Shown here: positions 17,601-26,210 of the stretch, piece by piece
How the letters are laid out: the number at the start of each line of letters is the position of its first letter
Numbering within the stretch: the stretch's first letter is position 1
Assembly (NCBI GenBank): GCA_015180985.1
Contig: CP054185.1
Location: 3,037,225 to 3,101,224, forward strand
Origin: Flammeovirgaceae bacterium
Lineage (GTDB): Bacteria; Bacteroidota; Bacteroidia; Cytophagales; Cyclobacteriaceae
Length of the DNA: 64,000 nucleotides
Direction of reading: 5' to 3'
The notes under the pieces: model-generated
The model's input: the letters and a program-made list of their open reading frames with translations, nothing else
Databases searched by the model: none
What the model was told of the DNA's origin: nothing
Translations under genes and position numbers: made by a program

Positions 17601-18227
17601 ATGGTCTTTAAACATTATAGCTTTAACTCTATTCGGGACAAAGCTGACGAAGTTAGGTCACAGTATTGGAAAGGAAACAAAATCCCCGTTGACATTGACA
17701 AAATAATAGAATTTGGGTTTGGCCTAGAAGTTAGACCAGTTGCTGGACTTAAGAGTCAACTTGATATCGAAGGAATGCTTTCTAACGACCTATCGGTAAT
17801 CTTTGTCGACAACAATATGTTTAGTGACGCAAGATTTGAATCAAGACTTAGATTCACTCTTGCCCATGAACTAGGACATCTTATCCTTCATCGTGAATTC
17901 TATGAAAGTGTAGAGTTCAAATCTCCTGAGGATTGGTTTAAGTTAATGGAAGGGATTGACCAGGCAGACTTAAGTTGGTATGAAACTCATGCCAACGAGT
18001 TTGCTGGACGCCTTCTTGTTCCGCCTGACCATTTGGAAAATGAAATCAAAAGCCTTCAAGAGGACATTGAAAAAGTTTACAAGAAAGCAAAAGAGCAAGG
18101 ACTTGGGGAAGAAACAGACAAGTGGGTACAATCATTCGTTGCAAATAAAATAAGTTCAAAATTTCACGTATCACCCCAGACAATTGAGACAAGGTTAAGG
18201 CGAGAGAAAACCACTTTACTAAAGTAA
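17601..18227 (+). CDS. ImmA/IrrE-family metallo-endopeptidase, 208 aa
   Basis: The zinc motif HEXXH is at about residue 95 (FTLAHELGHLILH), with a downstream glutamate in THANEFAGRLLVPP, the standard third-ligand region of the family. The C-terminal 60 residues are helical (IEKVYKKAKEQGLGEETDKW) and end in a winged-helix-like VSPQTIETRLRRE. It is encoded with the XRE gene as one operon. A cassette carrying both regulator and peptidase is self-contained. Confidence 0.9.
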   Translation: MVFKHYSFNSIRDKADEVRSQYWKGNKIPVDIDKIIEFGFGLEVRPVAGLKSQLDIEGMLSNDLSVIFVDNNMFSDARFESRLRFTLAHELGHLILHREFYESVEFKSPEDWFKLMEGIDQADLSWYETHANEFAGRLLVPPDHLENEIKSLQEDIEKVYKKAKEQGLGEETDKWVQSFVANKISSKFHVSPQTIETRLRREKTTLLK

Positions 18228-18244
18228 GAGCATAGCGGCACTGT

Positions 18245-18285
18245 GCACAACACCGTGTTTATTTAATTGCGGGGTTTTGTGTGCC
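18245..18285 (+). repeat. attC-like site, left part only
   Basis: AAC at 18249. The palindrome stops after GGGGTTTTGTGTGCC where ISa begins, and its right half is missing. The end arm GCGGCACTGTGCACAAC matches the cassette start GTTGTGCACAATGCCGC (16425) except at position 11. Confidence 0.75.
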
Positions 18286-18351
18286 TGTAAGCTCCCCCGA
18301 AAATAGGACAGTTTTGAATTAGACAAAAGGTCTAACTTTAAACTGTTAACT

Positions 18352-18618
18352 ATGAAAAGAACACGATTCACCGAAGTCCAGATTTTCAACATTCTCAAGG
18401 AGTTTGATGCTGGCAAAAACATCCAGGATATTGCCCGCGATCAGGGGATTTCGAAAGCCACCATTTATAACTGGAAGGCAAAATACGGGGGCATGGAGAT
18501 GAGCGAACTCAAGCGGGTTAAGGAACTTGAGGAAGAAAACCGGAAACTCAAGCAGATGTATGCCGACCTGGCCCTGGACAACAAGATGCTTAAAGATGTT
18601 TTGGGAAAAAAGTATTAA
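18352..18618 (+). CDS. ISa OrfA, 88 aa
   Basis: Standard form: HTH (about residues 20-45), coiled coil (about 50-80), ending DVLGKKY. The GGGAAAAAAG run at the end is the expected -1 slippery site for making OrfAB. Confidence 0.88.
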   Translation: MKRTRFTEVQIFNILKEFDAGKNIQDIARDQGISKATIYNWKAKYGGMEMSELKRVKELEEENRKLKQMYADLALDNKMLKDVLGKKY

Positions 18619-19511
18619 GGCCCGCTGAGAAGCGAACCCATGTAGACCATCTGAGAACGACATTTAAAGTCAGCCTCGGTCGGGCCTGTAAAGTGATGGA
18701 TATCTCACGTTCGGTTTACTACTACCAAAGTAAGAAGGACGATCATGTGGTGATTGACAAACTTCAGGATTTAGCGGAGAAACGGCCTACGGAGGGTTTT
18801 GGAAAATGTACTTCAGGATACGAAAGGAAGGATTATTATGGAACCATAAACGCATCCACCGGGTGTATAAACTATTGAAATTGAATATGAAGCGAAAAGG
18901 AAAAAGAGGTTACCGGCACGCGCGCTCCAGCCCCCGGAGGCGGTTAGCCATATCAATGCAAGCTGGTCGATGGATTTTATGAGTGATTCTCTTTGTCAGG
19001 TCGTAAGTTCAGGGTGCTGAACCTGCTGGATGACTTTAACCGCGAGGCTCTGGCTATTGAAGTGGACACCTCAATGAGAGCCGAACGGGTGATACGGGTG
19101 CTGGAACAAGTCATTGGGTGGAGAGGGAAACCCAAGCGAATCAGGGTTGATAATGGGCCCGAATTCATATCAAGCAAACTTGGCTTATGGTGCGAGGAGA
19201 ATGGTATCCATTTACAATTCATTCAACCAGGCAAACCTTCCCAAAATGCATACATCGAGCGTTTTAATGGGAGCTTTCGGAAGGATGTGCTTGATGCATA
19301 CGTATTCGAATCGCTGACCCAGGTTAGAATCCTGGCAGACGAGTGGATGAATGATTATAACTACCACCGTCCCCATGACGCGCTAGAAGGTCGCAGTCCT
19401 GCGGACATGCTGGCAGTGGATTTATGGAAAACTCGAAACGAGTTTCCCACAAACCCACAGCCGGTTACTATGATAACAATGAATAAATTTTCTAATTTAG
19501 AGTTGTCCTAA
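18614..19511 (+). pseudogene. ISa OrfB, frameshifted
   Basis: The C-terminal 172 residues are open from 18993, but the N-terminal HTH_21-like part is in another frame. TTCTCTTTGTCAGG lacks one T compared with the copy at 50605 (TTCTTTTGTCAGG context), an extra break. Confidence 0.8.
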
Positions 19512-19528
19512 AAAGGGGGAGCTTACAG

Positions 19529-19990
19529 GGTGACAGCTTTACGACCAGTATTATCCACCTGACAAGGGAGGACTTAAAAACCGTTACTAAGAAAAACGGT
19601 TGGGTTTTTAACTGGAAATTCGAATTGAACCAACCTGAGAGAGAGGTTTATAAACTAACCACGACTGAGAATCAGAATGTTATTCAGGGACTGATAAGTC
19701 TGGAGATAAAATTTGACCATGTTTACATGCACTTGGTCGAGAGTGCCCCTTTTAATAAGGGTAAAGAAAAAGTCTACGAAGGAGTTCCTGGCAATTTAGT
19801 AGCATTTGCTTGTAGACTTTCATTTCAACGCGGATTTGAAGGAAACATTTCATTCGTTTCAAAAACCCAATTAATCAATCACTACATTGACACATTAGGA
19901 GCCTTCCATGCAGGTGGACGATTAATGATTATAGAAACAAGAGCAGCTTTAAAGTTGTTGGACAAATATTTTAAAAACACGGAATTATGA
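19529..19990 (+). pseudogene. 5'-truncated GNAT-like cassette protein
   Basis: The frame is open straight out of ISa (GDSFTTSIIHLTREDLKTVT...), so the true start was lost. The core SAPFNKGKEKVYEGVPGNLV and AFACRLSFQRGFEGNISFVS, then a YIDTLGAF helix, are those of a small acetyltransferase-fold family (GNAT-like) found with a tiny partner gene. The TTG at 19625 could restart translation. The downstream partner overlaps it by 4 bases. Confidence 0.7.
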
Positions 19991-20157
19991 GAACAAGAAA
20001 AAAAGAATTGGACGTGGACTTCATTGGTGGTGTTGGACCGTTGACAAAAGACGAAGAGAAAAGAATAAGCGAAGTAATTAAAATGCTTAAGGCCAAGAAA
20101 AGCGCGACACGTAAGCCGACAAGAAAGCTGACTACCAAGAAGAAAGTAACAGCATAG
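19987..20157 (+). CDS. 56-aa partner protein of the GNAT-like gene
   Basis: Too short for a usual ORF cut-off but clearly coding: ATGA overlap with the upstream gene, GAC-rich codons, and the motif DFIGGVGPLTKDEEKRISEV, which is characteristic of small proteins that follow this GNAT-like family. The C-terminus is very basic (KPTRKLTTKKKVTA). The arrangement resembles a toxin-antitoxin operon, but the roles are unproven. Confidence 0.7.
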   Translation: MRTRKKELDVDFIGGVGPLTKDEEKRISEVIKMLKAKKSATRKPTRKLTTKKKVTA

Positions 20158-20166
20158 CGGCACTAC

Positions 20167-20296
20167 TGCCAACACCAGGTTTATGCCAGCTGCGGGTGAC
20201 AAGTTGAAATGTAGTTTGGTTTTATTAATTTCGTTTACTCACGTGGGACAAATTCGGCTCGAAAACCGCAGCCGTCATAAACCCAAAACGTTGTGC
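20167..20296 (+). repeat. attC-like site, family alpha
   Basis: AAC at 20171, GTT at 20290. The matching start of its cassette was lost with the ISa-associated deletion. Confidence 0.75.
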
Positions 20297-20708
20297 ACCA
20301 TGCGGTCGGACAAAATAATCTTACGCATCTGGTGACAACGTAAACAAGATAAATTCATCCCCGCAGACAATAACGGCAGACAAGCAATCAATTACGTTCG
20401 GGCTTCACACTGCGACCGCGCGACAATCAAGTTTCAAAATTACGTTCCGGCTTTCGGGACAGTTTGGGCTTCGGTCGACAATAACTGACTAAAACAAAAT
20501 ACATCGGACTCATTTACGCAGACAGTTTTACATCCAGTCGTCAAGATTTCGCTCCGCGGATAGTTTCTGGATTTCTCCCACGCGCACGTGTTGGCACCGT
20601 ACAGTCTGTCTATTACGTGGGACTTAGAATAAGTTTCAAAATAAAGTTAAGGTTTGCCGACAGCATTTTATCTTTATATAACGTACGACAGACCGCACGG
20701 TGCACAAC
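20290..20708 (+). repeat. Gene-less cassette, family NC1 (copy 3)
   Basis: Appears identical to the copy at 682-1100; unit length 533 bp. Confidence 0.82.
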
Positions 20709-20829
20709 AACAAGTTTGCGCAACGGCTGGTTGACGACCAACTATTTAGTATATTTACTTTACAACGTTTGGTTTCGTGGGACAAGGAATGTTTCACTAA
20801 CAGCCGATGCGCAAACTCAAACGTTGCCA
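20702..20829 (+). repeat. attC-like site, family delta
   Basis: AAC at 20706, GTT at 20823. Confidence 0.8.
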
Positions 20830-20850
20830 GCCATTTATTTTAGATAGAGT

Positions 20851-21453
20851 ATGTTACTACTACTTAATACCGACAGACCAGAGTACACAGAGCTCGACAT
20901 CTATTTAAAGTTTGACCAATTGGACAATGGAGACGTTGTTGAATTGCTGAGCGGACTCGATCGACTTTACAATGACATAATTGGACGACCATTCAATTAC
21001 TATTACCAGAGACGACCATTCTTCGACTACTTCTATCCGTTCAAGAATATTCTAGAAGTTCAAAGTATTAATACTGGACAGTCAATCAGGTTTCGATTCA
21101 AAGAGGGCTGGAAACCAAACATTAGAATAAAGAAAGGGGAACTCAAAATAGATGTCCCTAGGAAACTTGGGATTCCGATTCTTGTATTGTATTTCCTATT
21201 GGCAGGTGTTCAAAAGGTCGCTGAACTAAGAAATGACATCTTGGACAATGAATTGAAACAATTGGAGATTCAAATGAAGAAAATGGAAATCTATCGAGAA
21301 ATAGAAGACCAAAGAAATTCGGACGACAAAGACGAAGATTTTGTAAGACTGCAAAGACAAGCCGACAAGACAATTGAATTTCTTTATTACAACAACTCAA
21401 TAAATCACGTAGAGATTAACGGACTGACAATTAAGAGTGAGGAGAAAAAATAA
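20851..21453 (+). CDS. Cassette membrane-anchored protein, 200 aa
   Basis: Residues about 1-100 form a soluble domain. One transmembrane segment lies at about 109-127 (LGIPILVLYFLLAGVQKVAE), followed by a charged coiled-coil tail (ILDNELKQLEIQMKKMEIYR). I do not recognise the family. The cassette start GTTGCCAGCCATTTATTTTA and the closing arm after the stop mirror each other over about 19 bases, so the cassette is intact. Confidence 0.72.
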   Translation: MLLLLNTDRPEYTELDIYLKFDQLDNGDVVELLSGLDRLYNDIIGRPFNYYYQRRPFFDYFYPFKNILEVQSINTGQSIRFRFKEGWKPNIRIKKGELKIDVPRKLGIPILVLYFLLAGVQKVAELRNDILDNELKQLEIQMKKMEIYREIEDQRNSDDKDEDFVRLQRQADKTIEFLYYNNSINHVEINGLTIKSEEKK

Positions 21454-21458
21454 ACGGC

Positions 21459-21628
21459 TGGCAACAAAGTGTATGTGTCATTGTGGGGGACGGTGTAAAT
21501 TTGTAGTTTGTGTTTCAAAATAACGTTCGGTCACGGTTGACAGTGACGGAGCAAGTCGCCAAAATCATTCCCTTCGGTCATTCATTTTGGCTCCTATCCC
21601 CACAACGTCACATACACGAACGTTAGCA
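21459..21628 (+). repeat. attC-like site
   Basis: AAC at 21463, GTT at 21622. Inner arms GTGTATGTGTCATTGTGGGG and CCCCACAACGTCACATACAC. Confidence 0.8.
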
Positions 21629-21666
21629 GCCATTTTAAAGACAACGACAACCAACAATGACAGAAT

Positions 21667-22203
21667 ATGAAATGTGATGTGTTTAACATTTGGACAGCCT
21701 ACAAGGACGACTTAAAAGGGTATATTAACAAGCGTGTTCACGACAGAGACGATGTTAATGACATACTGCAATCGGTGCTAATAAAATTTACAAAGTATTG
21801 CGAGACTAAAAATGACGTGCAAAACATTAAAGGGTGGCTCTACAGAATAACACATAACACTATCATTGACTATTTCAAACAATCAAATCGGACAGCAAAG
21901 ACGGAGCTGAACGGACTTGAAGTTCAGGATTATCAAACTGACAATGAAAATATTTTTATCTGGCTTCACAACTTTATTGACAGTTTACCGACAAAGTACT
22001 CTTTGCCTTTGAGACTTTCCGACCTAGAGAGAAAACCTCAAAAAGAAATTGCTGACCAACTCGGCTTGACATTAGAAGCTACTAAATCACGAATTCAAAG
22101 AGCAAGAAGAATGTTGAGAGATAAATTTGAAGAATGTGGGATTGTTGAACACATTGAAAATCAAATGCTTTATACTATAACTAAGTCCTGTTGTCTGACA
22201 TAG
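21667..22203 (+). CDS. ECF-type RNA polymerase sigma factor, SigZ-like, 178 aa
   Basis: Region 2 includes DVNDILQSVLIKFTKYCETK and GWLYRITHNTIIDYFKQSNR. Region 4 is DLERKPQKEIADQLGLTLEA followed by KSRIQRARRMLRDKF, the usual ECF -35 reader. The C-terminus has a Cys pair (KSCCLT) and an isolated Cys (EECG), a feature of the SigZ-like group that could sense thiophilic metals or redox. No anti-sigma gene follows; instead a cysteine-containing DUF2703 protein does. A sigma factor as cassette cargo is unusual. Confidence 0.88.
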   Translation: MKCDVFNIWTAYKDDLKGYINKRVHDRDDVNDILQSVLIKFTKYCETKNDVQNIKGWLYRITHNTIIDYFKQSNRTAKTELNGLEVQDYQTDNENIFIWLHNFIDSLPTKYSLPLRLSDLERKPQKEIADQLGLTLEATKSRIQRARRMLRDKFEECGIVEHIENQMLYTITKSCCLT

Positions 22204-22270
22204 TCCGAAGTTTTTTTTGCATCTTTTGACATGTTTTTAAGTCTTGAAGAAACATTTAAAATTCAAGACA

Positions 22271-22738
22271 ATGGAAGTTCAAACAAAAAAGCAATTAAGG
22301 GTTGAGCTATTTCAAGTAGAAATGCCAACCAACGGAGACAATTCCTGCACAGCTTGCGACACGGTTCAAGTTAAACTTGTGTCTGCAATTCAAGAAGTTC
22401 AAAAACTTTTTGATAAAATCGGTTGTGAAATACTCTTCAAGCACACGACAGTGAAATCACTTGAAGAAGCCGAAAAGTTCAATATCAATGCATCGCCAAC
22501 GATTAGGGTAGGTCATTTTGATTTCTATCCCAATCACGTTTCAGAATGTTCGGAAGCAAGAGAATGGTTTTGGGACGATGAGACTTTAGCAGAACCAAAT
22601 GAAGTAATCCTAATTCAAGTTTTGCTTAAAGGTTATTTTAGTAAGACAGAAAATACAGAGAGAAAAAAGCTCTCACCGTATATTTTGAAACACCTTACAG
22701 ACAAGGAAATTCAAAAGACAAACTGCGGATGTAAATAG
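22271..22738 (+). CDS. DUF2703-type thioredoxin-fold protein, 155 aa
   Basis: The sequence after MEVQTKKQLRVELFQVEMPT contains CTACDTV, a CxxC pair in the thioredoxin-like active-site position, then SPTIRVGHFDFYP with the cis-Pro-like region, and ends NCGCK with another Cys cluster. It matches my memory of DUF2703, which is often next to SigZ-like sigma factors and linked to arsenic or metal stress. I chose the ATG at 22271; the upstream ATG at 22244 would add nine residues. It lies 67 bases after the sigma gene in the same cassette. Confidence 0.75.
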   Translation: MEVQTKKQLRVELFQVEMPTNGDNSCTACDTVQVKLVSAIQEVQKLFDKIGCEILFKHTTVKSLEEAEKFNINASPTIRVGHFDFYPNHVSECSEAREWFWDDETLAEPNEVILIQVLLKGYFSKTENTERKKLSPYILKHLTDKEIQKTNCGCK

Positions 22739-22751
22739 AGAGAAAAACGGC

Positions 22752-22884
22752 TGCTAACAGCGGTTTTGCGTAATGGGGGCTGACGAGCTTAATTGAACGT
22801 TAGTTCCTTTTATTTACATTTGTTCAAGGCTGACAGTTTAGTGCTTCTAATGCCCCCACTACGCAAAGCCGCAAAACGTTGTGC
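22752..22884 (+). repeat. attC-like site
   Basis: AAC at 22756, GTT at 22878. Inner arms GCGGTTTTGCGTAATGGGGG and CCCCCACTACGCAAAGCCGC. Confidence 0.8.
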
Positions 22885-23296
22885 ACCATGCGGTCGGACA
22901 AAATAATCTTACGCATCTGGTGACAACGTAAACAAGATAAATTCATCCCCGCAGACAATAACGGCAGACAAGCAATCAATTACGTTCGGGCTTCACACTG
23001 CTACCGCGCGACAATCAAGTTTCAAAATTACGTTCCGGCTTTCGGGACAGTTTGGGTTTCGGTCGACAATAACTGACTAAAACAAAATACATCGGACTCA
23101 TTTACGCAGACAGTTTTACATCCAGTCGTCAAGATTTCGCTCCGCGGATAGTTTCTGGATTTCTCCCACGCGCACGTGTTGGTACCGTACAGTCTGTCTA
23201 TTACGTGGGACTTAGAATAAGTTTCAAAATAAAGTTAAGATTTGCCGACAGCATTTTATCTTTATATAACGTACGACAGACCGCACGGTGCACAAC
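22878..23296 (+). repeat. Gene-less cassette, family NC1 (copy 4)
   Basis: Unit of 533 bp to the next GTT. It starts a run of three gene-less cassettes (NC1, NC2, NC3). Confidence 0.82.
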
Positions 23297-23417
23297 AACA
23301 AGTTTGCGCAACGGCTGGTTGACGACCAATATTTAATTATCTTTACTTTACACCGTTTGGGTTCGTGGGACAAAGACTGTTTTACTAACAGCCGATGCGC
23401 AAACTCAAACGTTGTGC
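23290..23417 (+). repeat. attC-like site, family delta
   Basis: AAC at 23294, GTT at 23411. Confidence 0.8.
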
Positions 23418-23829
23418 ACCATGCGGGGACTAATTAGTCCTACGCAACCGGTGACAACGTTAACGACTAAGACGCTTTCCGCTGGACAATAACGGCTGAC
23501 CTCTGTTCAATAAAGCTTTAGGTACACACTGCCAACGCGCGACAAGTGAGTTCCAAAAATACGTTTGCTGACTACGAAACAATTTCGGTCTCAACAGACA
23601 AGGGCGGACTGAAAAATAAAAAAAATGGACTCGGTTACGCGGAGAGTTTTTCAGTCGGTGGACAAGAGTTCGTTCCGCGGAGAGTGTCAGCAGCTGCCCA
23701 CCCGCACGTGTTGACACCGTACGGCCTGTCTATAGCGGTTGACTTTGACCTGGCTTCAAAATGAAATCTCGGACAATGGACTCAGACTCGTATTTCTTAC
23801 AACGTTCGACAGACCGCACGGTGCACAAC
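23411..23829 (+). repeat. Gene-less cassette, family NC2 (copy 2)
   Basis: Intact NC2 without an IS; unit 534 bp. GTGTTGACACCGTACGGCCT near 23708 and the end arm form an inverted pair as in NC1. Confidence 0.8.
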
Positions 23830-23951
23830 ACTGCGCATATTGCATGGCGGGGGACAATTGACTATTTCTCGAATCTCTCCTATCTTCACTCAACAACGGT
23901 GGACCTTGCGCATTTGCACAAACGCCACGCAATATGCGCCAAACGTTAGCG
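23823..23951 (+). repeat. attC-like site of NC2 type
   Basis: AAC at 23827, GTT at 23945. Confidence 0.8.
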
Positions 23952-24400
23952 CCAATACGCGGACAAAAAAAATAAATGACACGTCCGCAGACAGCAACTG
24001 ACTAACGTTTTCCGACACGTTAATGCAGACAATAACTCGACTTCTGACAAATGACTATTTAAAAGTTCGGTGTACGCGGACTCGCGGGTGGGTTTCAGAC
24101 TTCTATACAATTGACAACGGACTCTTAATAAAAATTCAGTACCGCACGCGACACGCGCGAAACCGCCCCCCACCGTAAACAAGAGAATCGCGCGAAGCGC
24201 CAATTTTTTTTCGGTTTGGTGAAGGGAAATTTGAAAAATCGACCTTAAATAAATTTTTTCGACATTTTAACCGACACAGACTGACCAATTCCGACAACGT
24301 TTCGTAAAAGCGGAGCCAGACGCGTCCAAAAATCAGTTTCCGGTGGACTTCTTATCAGAAGTCCAAATTAAAGTAACGGTGGACGCGTACTGGCGCTAAC
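23945..24400 (+). repeat. Gene-less cassette, family NC3 (copy 1)
   Basis: Start arm GTTAGCGCCAATACGCG and end arm CGCGTACTGGCGCTAAC pair with a mismatch at position 11. It holds CGCGCGAAGCGC plus a T run near 24191-24212, and the hairpin GGACTTCTTATCAGAAGTCC. Confidence 0.8.
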
Positions 24401-24564
24401 AACAGGTTTGTGCCAGCTTGCGGGTGATGTGTGGCTATGAAGTTTTCGTTTCTTTACTTAGTTTCGTAACGGTAGACTGTTTGCAATTGGTCGGGCTTGC
24501 CATTTCGTTCCTCATTTAGCAAGCCCTCCTATCCGCAAGCCGTCACAAACCCAAAACGTTAGCG
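24394..24564 (+). repeat. attC-like site
   Basis: AAC at 24398, GTT at 24558. Inner arms GGTTTGTGCCAGCTTGCGG and CCGCAAGCCGTCACAAACC. The same site type occurs inverted at 52730-52899. Confidence 0.8.
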
Positions 24565-24650
24565 GTAAGCGTAAAGACGACATTGCACCAAACGGACATT
24601 CCAAAAACAACACGTCAGACAAAGAACTTAACAACTAAAATATAAACAAC

Positions 24651-25169
24651 ATGAGAAAAGTAATCTTAGGACTTGCCGTCAGCTTAGACGGTTTTATCGA
24701 AGGTAAAAACGGTGAATACGACTGGTGCTTTACTGATCAGGACTATGGTATGTCGGACTTCATGAGCAGAATTGACGCTGTTTTTGTAGGACGAAAGACC
24801 TATGAAATGTCGCTGGGTATGGAAGCAGACACAAGTGGAATGCCCAAAATGGAAGAGTATGTTTTTTCTAACACGCTTGACAAAGTAAAAGAGGGAGCAA
24901 TTCTTGTAAATGGCGACCTGAAAACAGAAGTTGAAAAAATAAAAAAGAAAGACGGCAAAGACATTTGGCTGTTTGGTGGAGCGGGACTGACAAGCTCTTT
25001 AATGAATCTGAAACTTGTTGACGAAGTACATCTTTCTGTTCACCCGATTATACTTGGCGGAGGTAAACCACTTTTTCGGGACATAACTGACCGAATAAAT
25101 CTGAAACATATTGACACGAAAACGTATTCGACAGGGCTTGTTTCAATGAAATACAGCTTGACAGATTAA
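24651..25169 (+). CDS. RibD C-terminal/DHFR-fold reductase, 172 aa
   Basis: MRKVILGLAVSLDGFIEGKN opens the dihydrofolate-reductase-like fold. VFVGRKTYEMSLG and IWLFGGAGLTSSLM supply the NADPH-binding loops, and VHLSVHPIILGGGKPLF closes the fold. Such YyaP/YwjB-like proteins are NADPH-dependent reductases of unknown substrate; they are not proven trimethoprim-resistance enzymes, although DHFRs are classic integron cargo. The start is the ATG after AACAAC at 24650. Single gene in an intact cassette. Confidence 0.88.
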   Translation: MRKVILGLAVSLDGFIEGKNGEYDWCFTDQDYGMSDFMSRIDAVFVGRKTYEMSLGMEADTSGMPKMEEYVFSNTLDKVKEGAILVNGDLKTEVEKIKKKDGKDIWLFGGAGLTSSLMNLKLVDEVHLSVHPIILGGGKPLFRDITDRINLKHIDTKTYSTGLVSMKYSLTD

Positions 25170-25203
25170 CTGATAAAAAAGTTCTGACAGACGAACGCCA
25201 TAC

Positions 25204-25335
25204 CGCTAACACGGGTTTTGCGTCAGGCGGGCTGACGTGCAAACTTGGAGTTGAGTGCTTCTAATGAACTTTAGTAATAAATTGAAACTTTGTGCTCCGA
25301 AATCCGCCCGAACGCAAAGCCCGAAACCGTTGCCG
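25204..25335 (+). repeat. attC-like site
   Basis: AAC at 25208, GTT at 25329. Inner arms GGGTTTTGCGTCAGGCGGGC and GCCCGAACGCAAAGCCC. Confidence 0.75.
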
Positions 25336-25388
25336 GCAAGCCACCCGCTCCGTAGACAAATCCGGTCAAACAGACTAAAATCCGGCTA

Positions 25389-25402
25389 AAAAAGGCCTTT
25401 TT
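25389..25402 (+). promoter_or_regulatory. Palindrome AAAAAGGCCTTTTT, candidate operator
   Basis: A perfect 14-bp palindrome, 29 bases before the -7 element of the toxin-antitoxin pair. Confidence 0.4.
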
Positions 25403-25430
25403 AAAAGTTTCACTTTAGGACAACTCTTCC

Positions 25431-25438
25431 TATCTTTG
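25431..25438 (+). promoter_or_regulatory. -7 element TATCTTTG, 5 bases before the toxin start
   Basis: TAnnTTTG ends at 25438 and the GTG start is at 25443, so the transcript would begin at or near the start codon (leaderless). Confidence 0.6.
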
Positions 25439-25442
25439 CCTC

Positions 25443-25793
25443 GTGGACAAAAAGAAGAAACAGAGGACAATTATTTTCTATAAGACCTACTTTGACGACT
25501 TCTTCAAAGGACAAAAGCAAAAGGTTAAGGATAAAATCATTTGGACTTTTGATTTGATTGAAGAATTGCAAAGAGTACCTGAGACGTATCTCAAGCACAT
25601 TGAGAATACAGACGGACTATTTGAAATAAGAGTTCAATTAGCGAGCGACATCTTTAGAATATTCTGTTTCTTCGACCAAGGACAATTGGTTGTTTTAGCC
25701 AATGGATTTCAAAAGAAAACGCAGAAGACACCGAAAAAGGAAATTGAGAAAGCACTTAAAATAAAGGAGGAGTATGAAAACGAAAAAAGGTAA
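25443..25793 (+). CDS. RelE/HigB-superfamily (phage Gp49-like) toxin, 116 aa
   Basis: The protein contains TIIFYKTYFDDFFKGQKQKV, the central HIENTDGLFEIRVQLASDIF with the R-I-F-C-F-F strand, and GFQKKTQKTPKKEIEKALKI at the end. This order is that of the HigB/Gp49-like toxins that precede an XRE antitoxin. The pair at 36902 is a clear homologue. The start is GTG. It overlaps the antitoxin gene by 20 bases. Confidence 0.88.
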   Translation: MDKKKKQRTIIFYKTYFDDFFKGQKQKVKDKIIWTFDLIEELQRVPETYLKHIENTDGLFEIRVQLASDIFRIFCFFDQGQLVVLANGFQKKTQKTPKKEIEKALKIKEEYENEKR

Positions 25794-26079
25794 CATTATG
25801 ACGCTTGACCAATTTAAGGACAAGCATTACGGAAAAAAGGGAACTGCCAAGCGAGACAAACTTGAAGCAGGTTATGAGAGTTTTAAAATTGGAGCTCTTC
25901 TTTATGAGGCTCGTCTCGAAAAAGGATTGACACAAGAGGAACTTGCAGAAAAAGTGGGGACAACGAAATCATATATTTCAAAGATTGAGAATAACATCAA
26001 AGAAGCTAGACTTTCGACACTTCAAAAGATAATTGAACTTGGACTTGGTGGACATTTGGAACTCTCTATTAAACTTTGA
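25774..26079 (+). CDS. XRE antitoxin, 101 aa
   Basis: The HTH is at about residues 43-95: ALLYEARLEKGLTQEELAEK, then KSYISKIENNIKEARLSTLQ. A basic N-terminal arm (LDQFKDKHYGKKGTAKRDKL) matches the antitoxin at 37254. The ATG at 25798 (MTLDQFK) is an alternative start that would remove the overlap. Confidence 0.88.
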   Translation: MKTKKGNIMTLDQFKDKHYGKKGTAKRDKLEAGYESFKIGALLYEARLEKGLTQEELAEKVGTTKSYISKIENNIKEARLSTLQKIIELGLGGHLELSIKL

Positions 26080-26210
26080 CCTATTGACAAATGAGATAAG
26101 GAAGGTGGCCAGCCGGCAACACCAGGTTTATGCCAGCTGCGGGTGATGTGTTGTTATGAAGTTTAGTTTTATTAAATTCGTTTCTGCCACGTGGTGTAAG
26201 CTCCCCCTTT

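Larger units (their letters stand above)
18286..19527 (+). mobile_element. ISa copy 3, 1242 bp, no target duplication
   Basis: The left flank GTGCC and the right flank GGGTG differ, and an attC half joins directly to a gene interior. This is what recombination between two ISa copies with loss of the intervening cassettes would leave. Confidence 0.9.

Noticed and set aside
24651..25169. Trimethoprim-resistance DfrA
   Set aside because: It belongs to the RibD C-terminal/YyaP group rather than to DfrA; resistance cannot be claimed.
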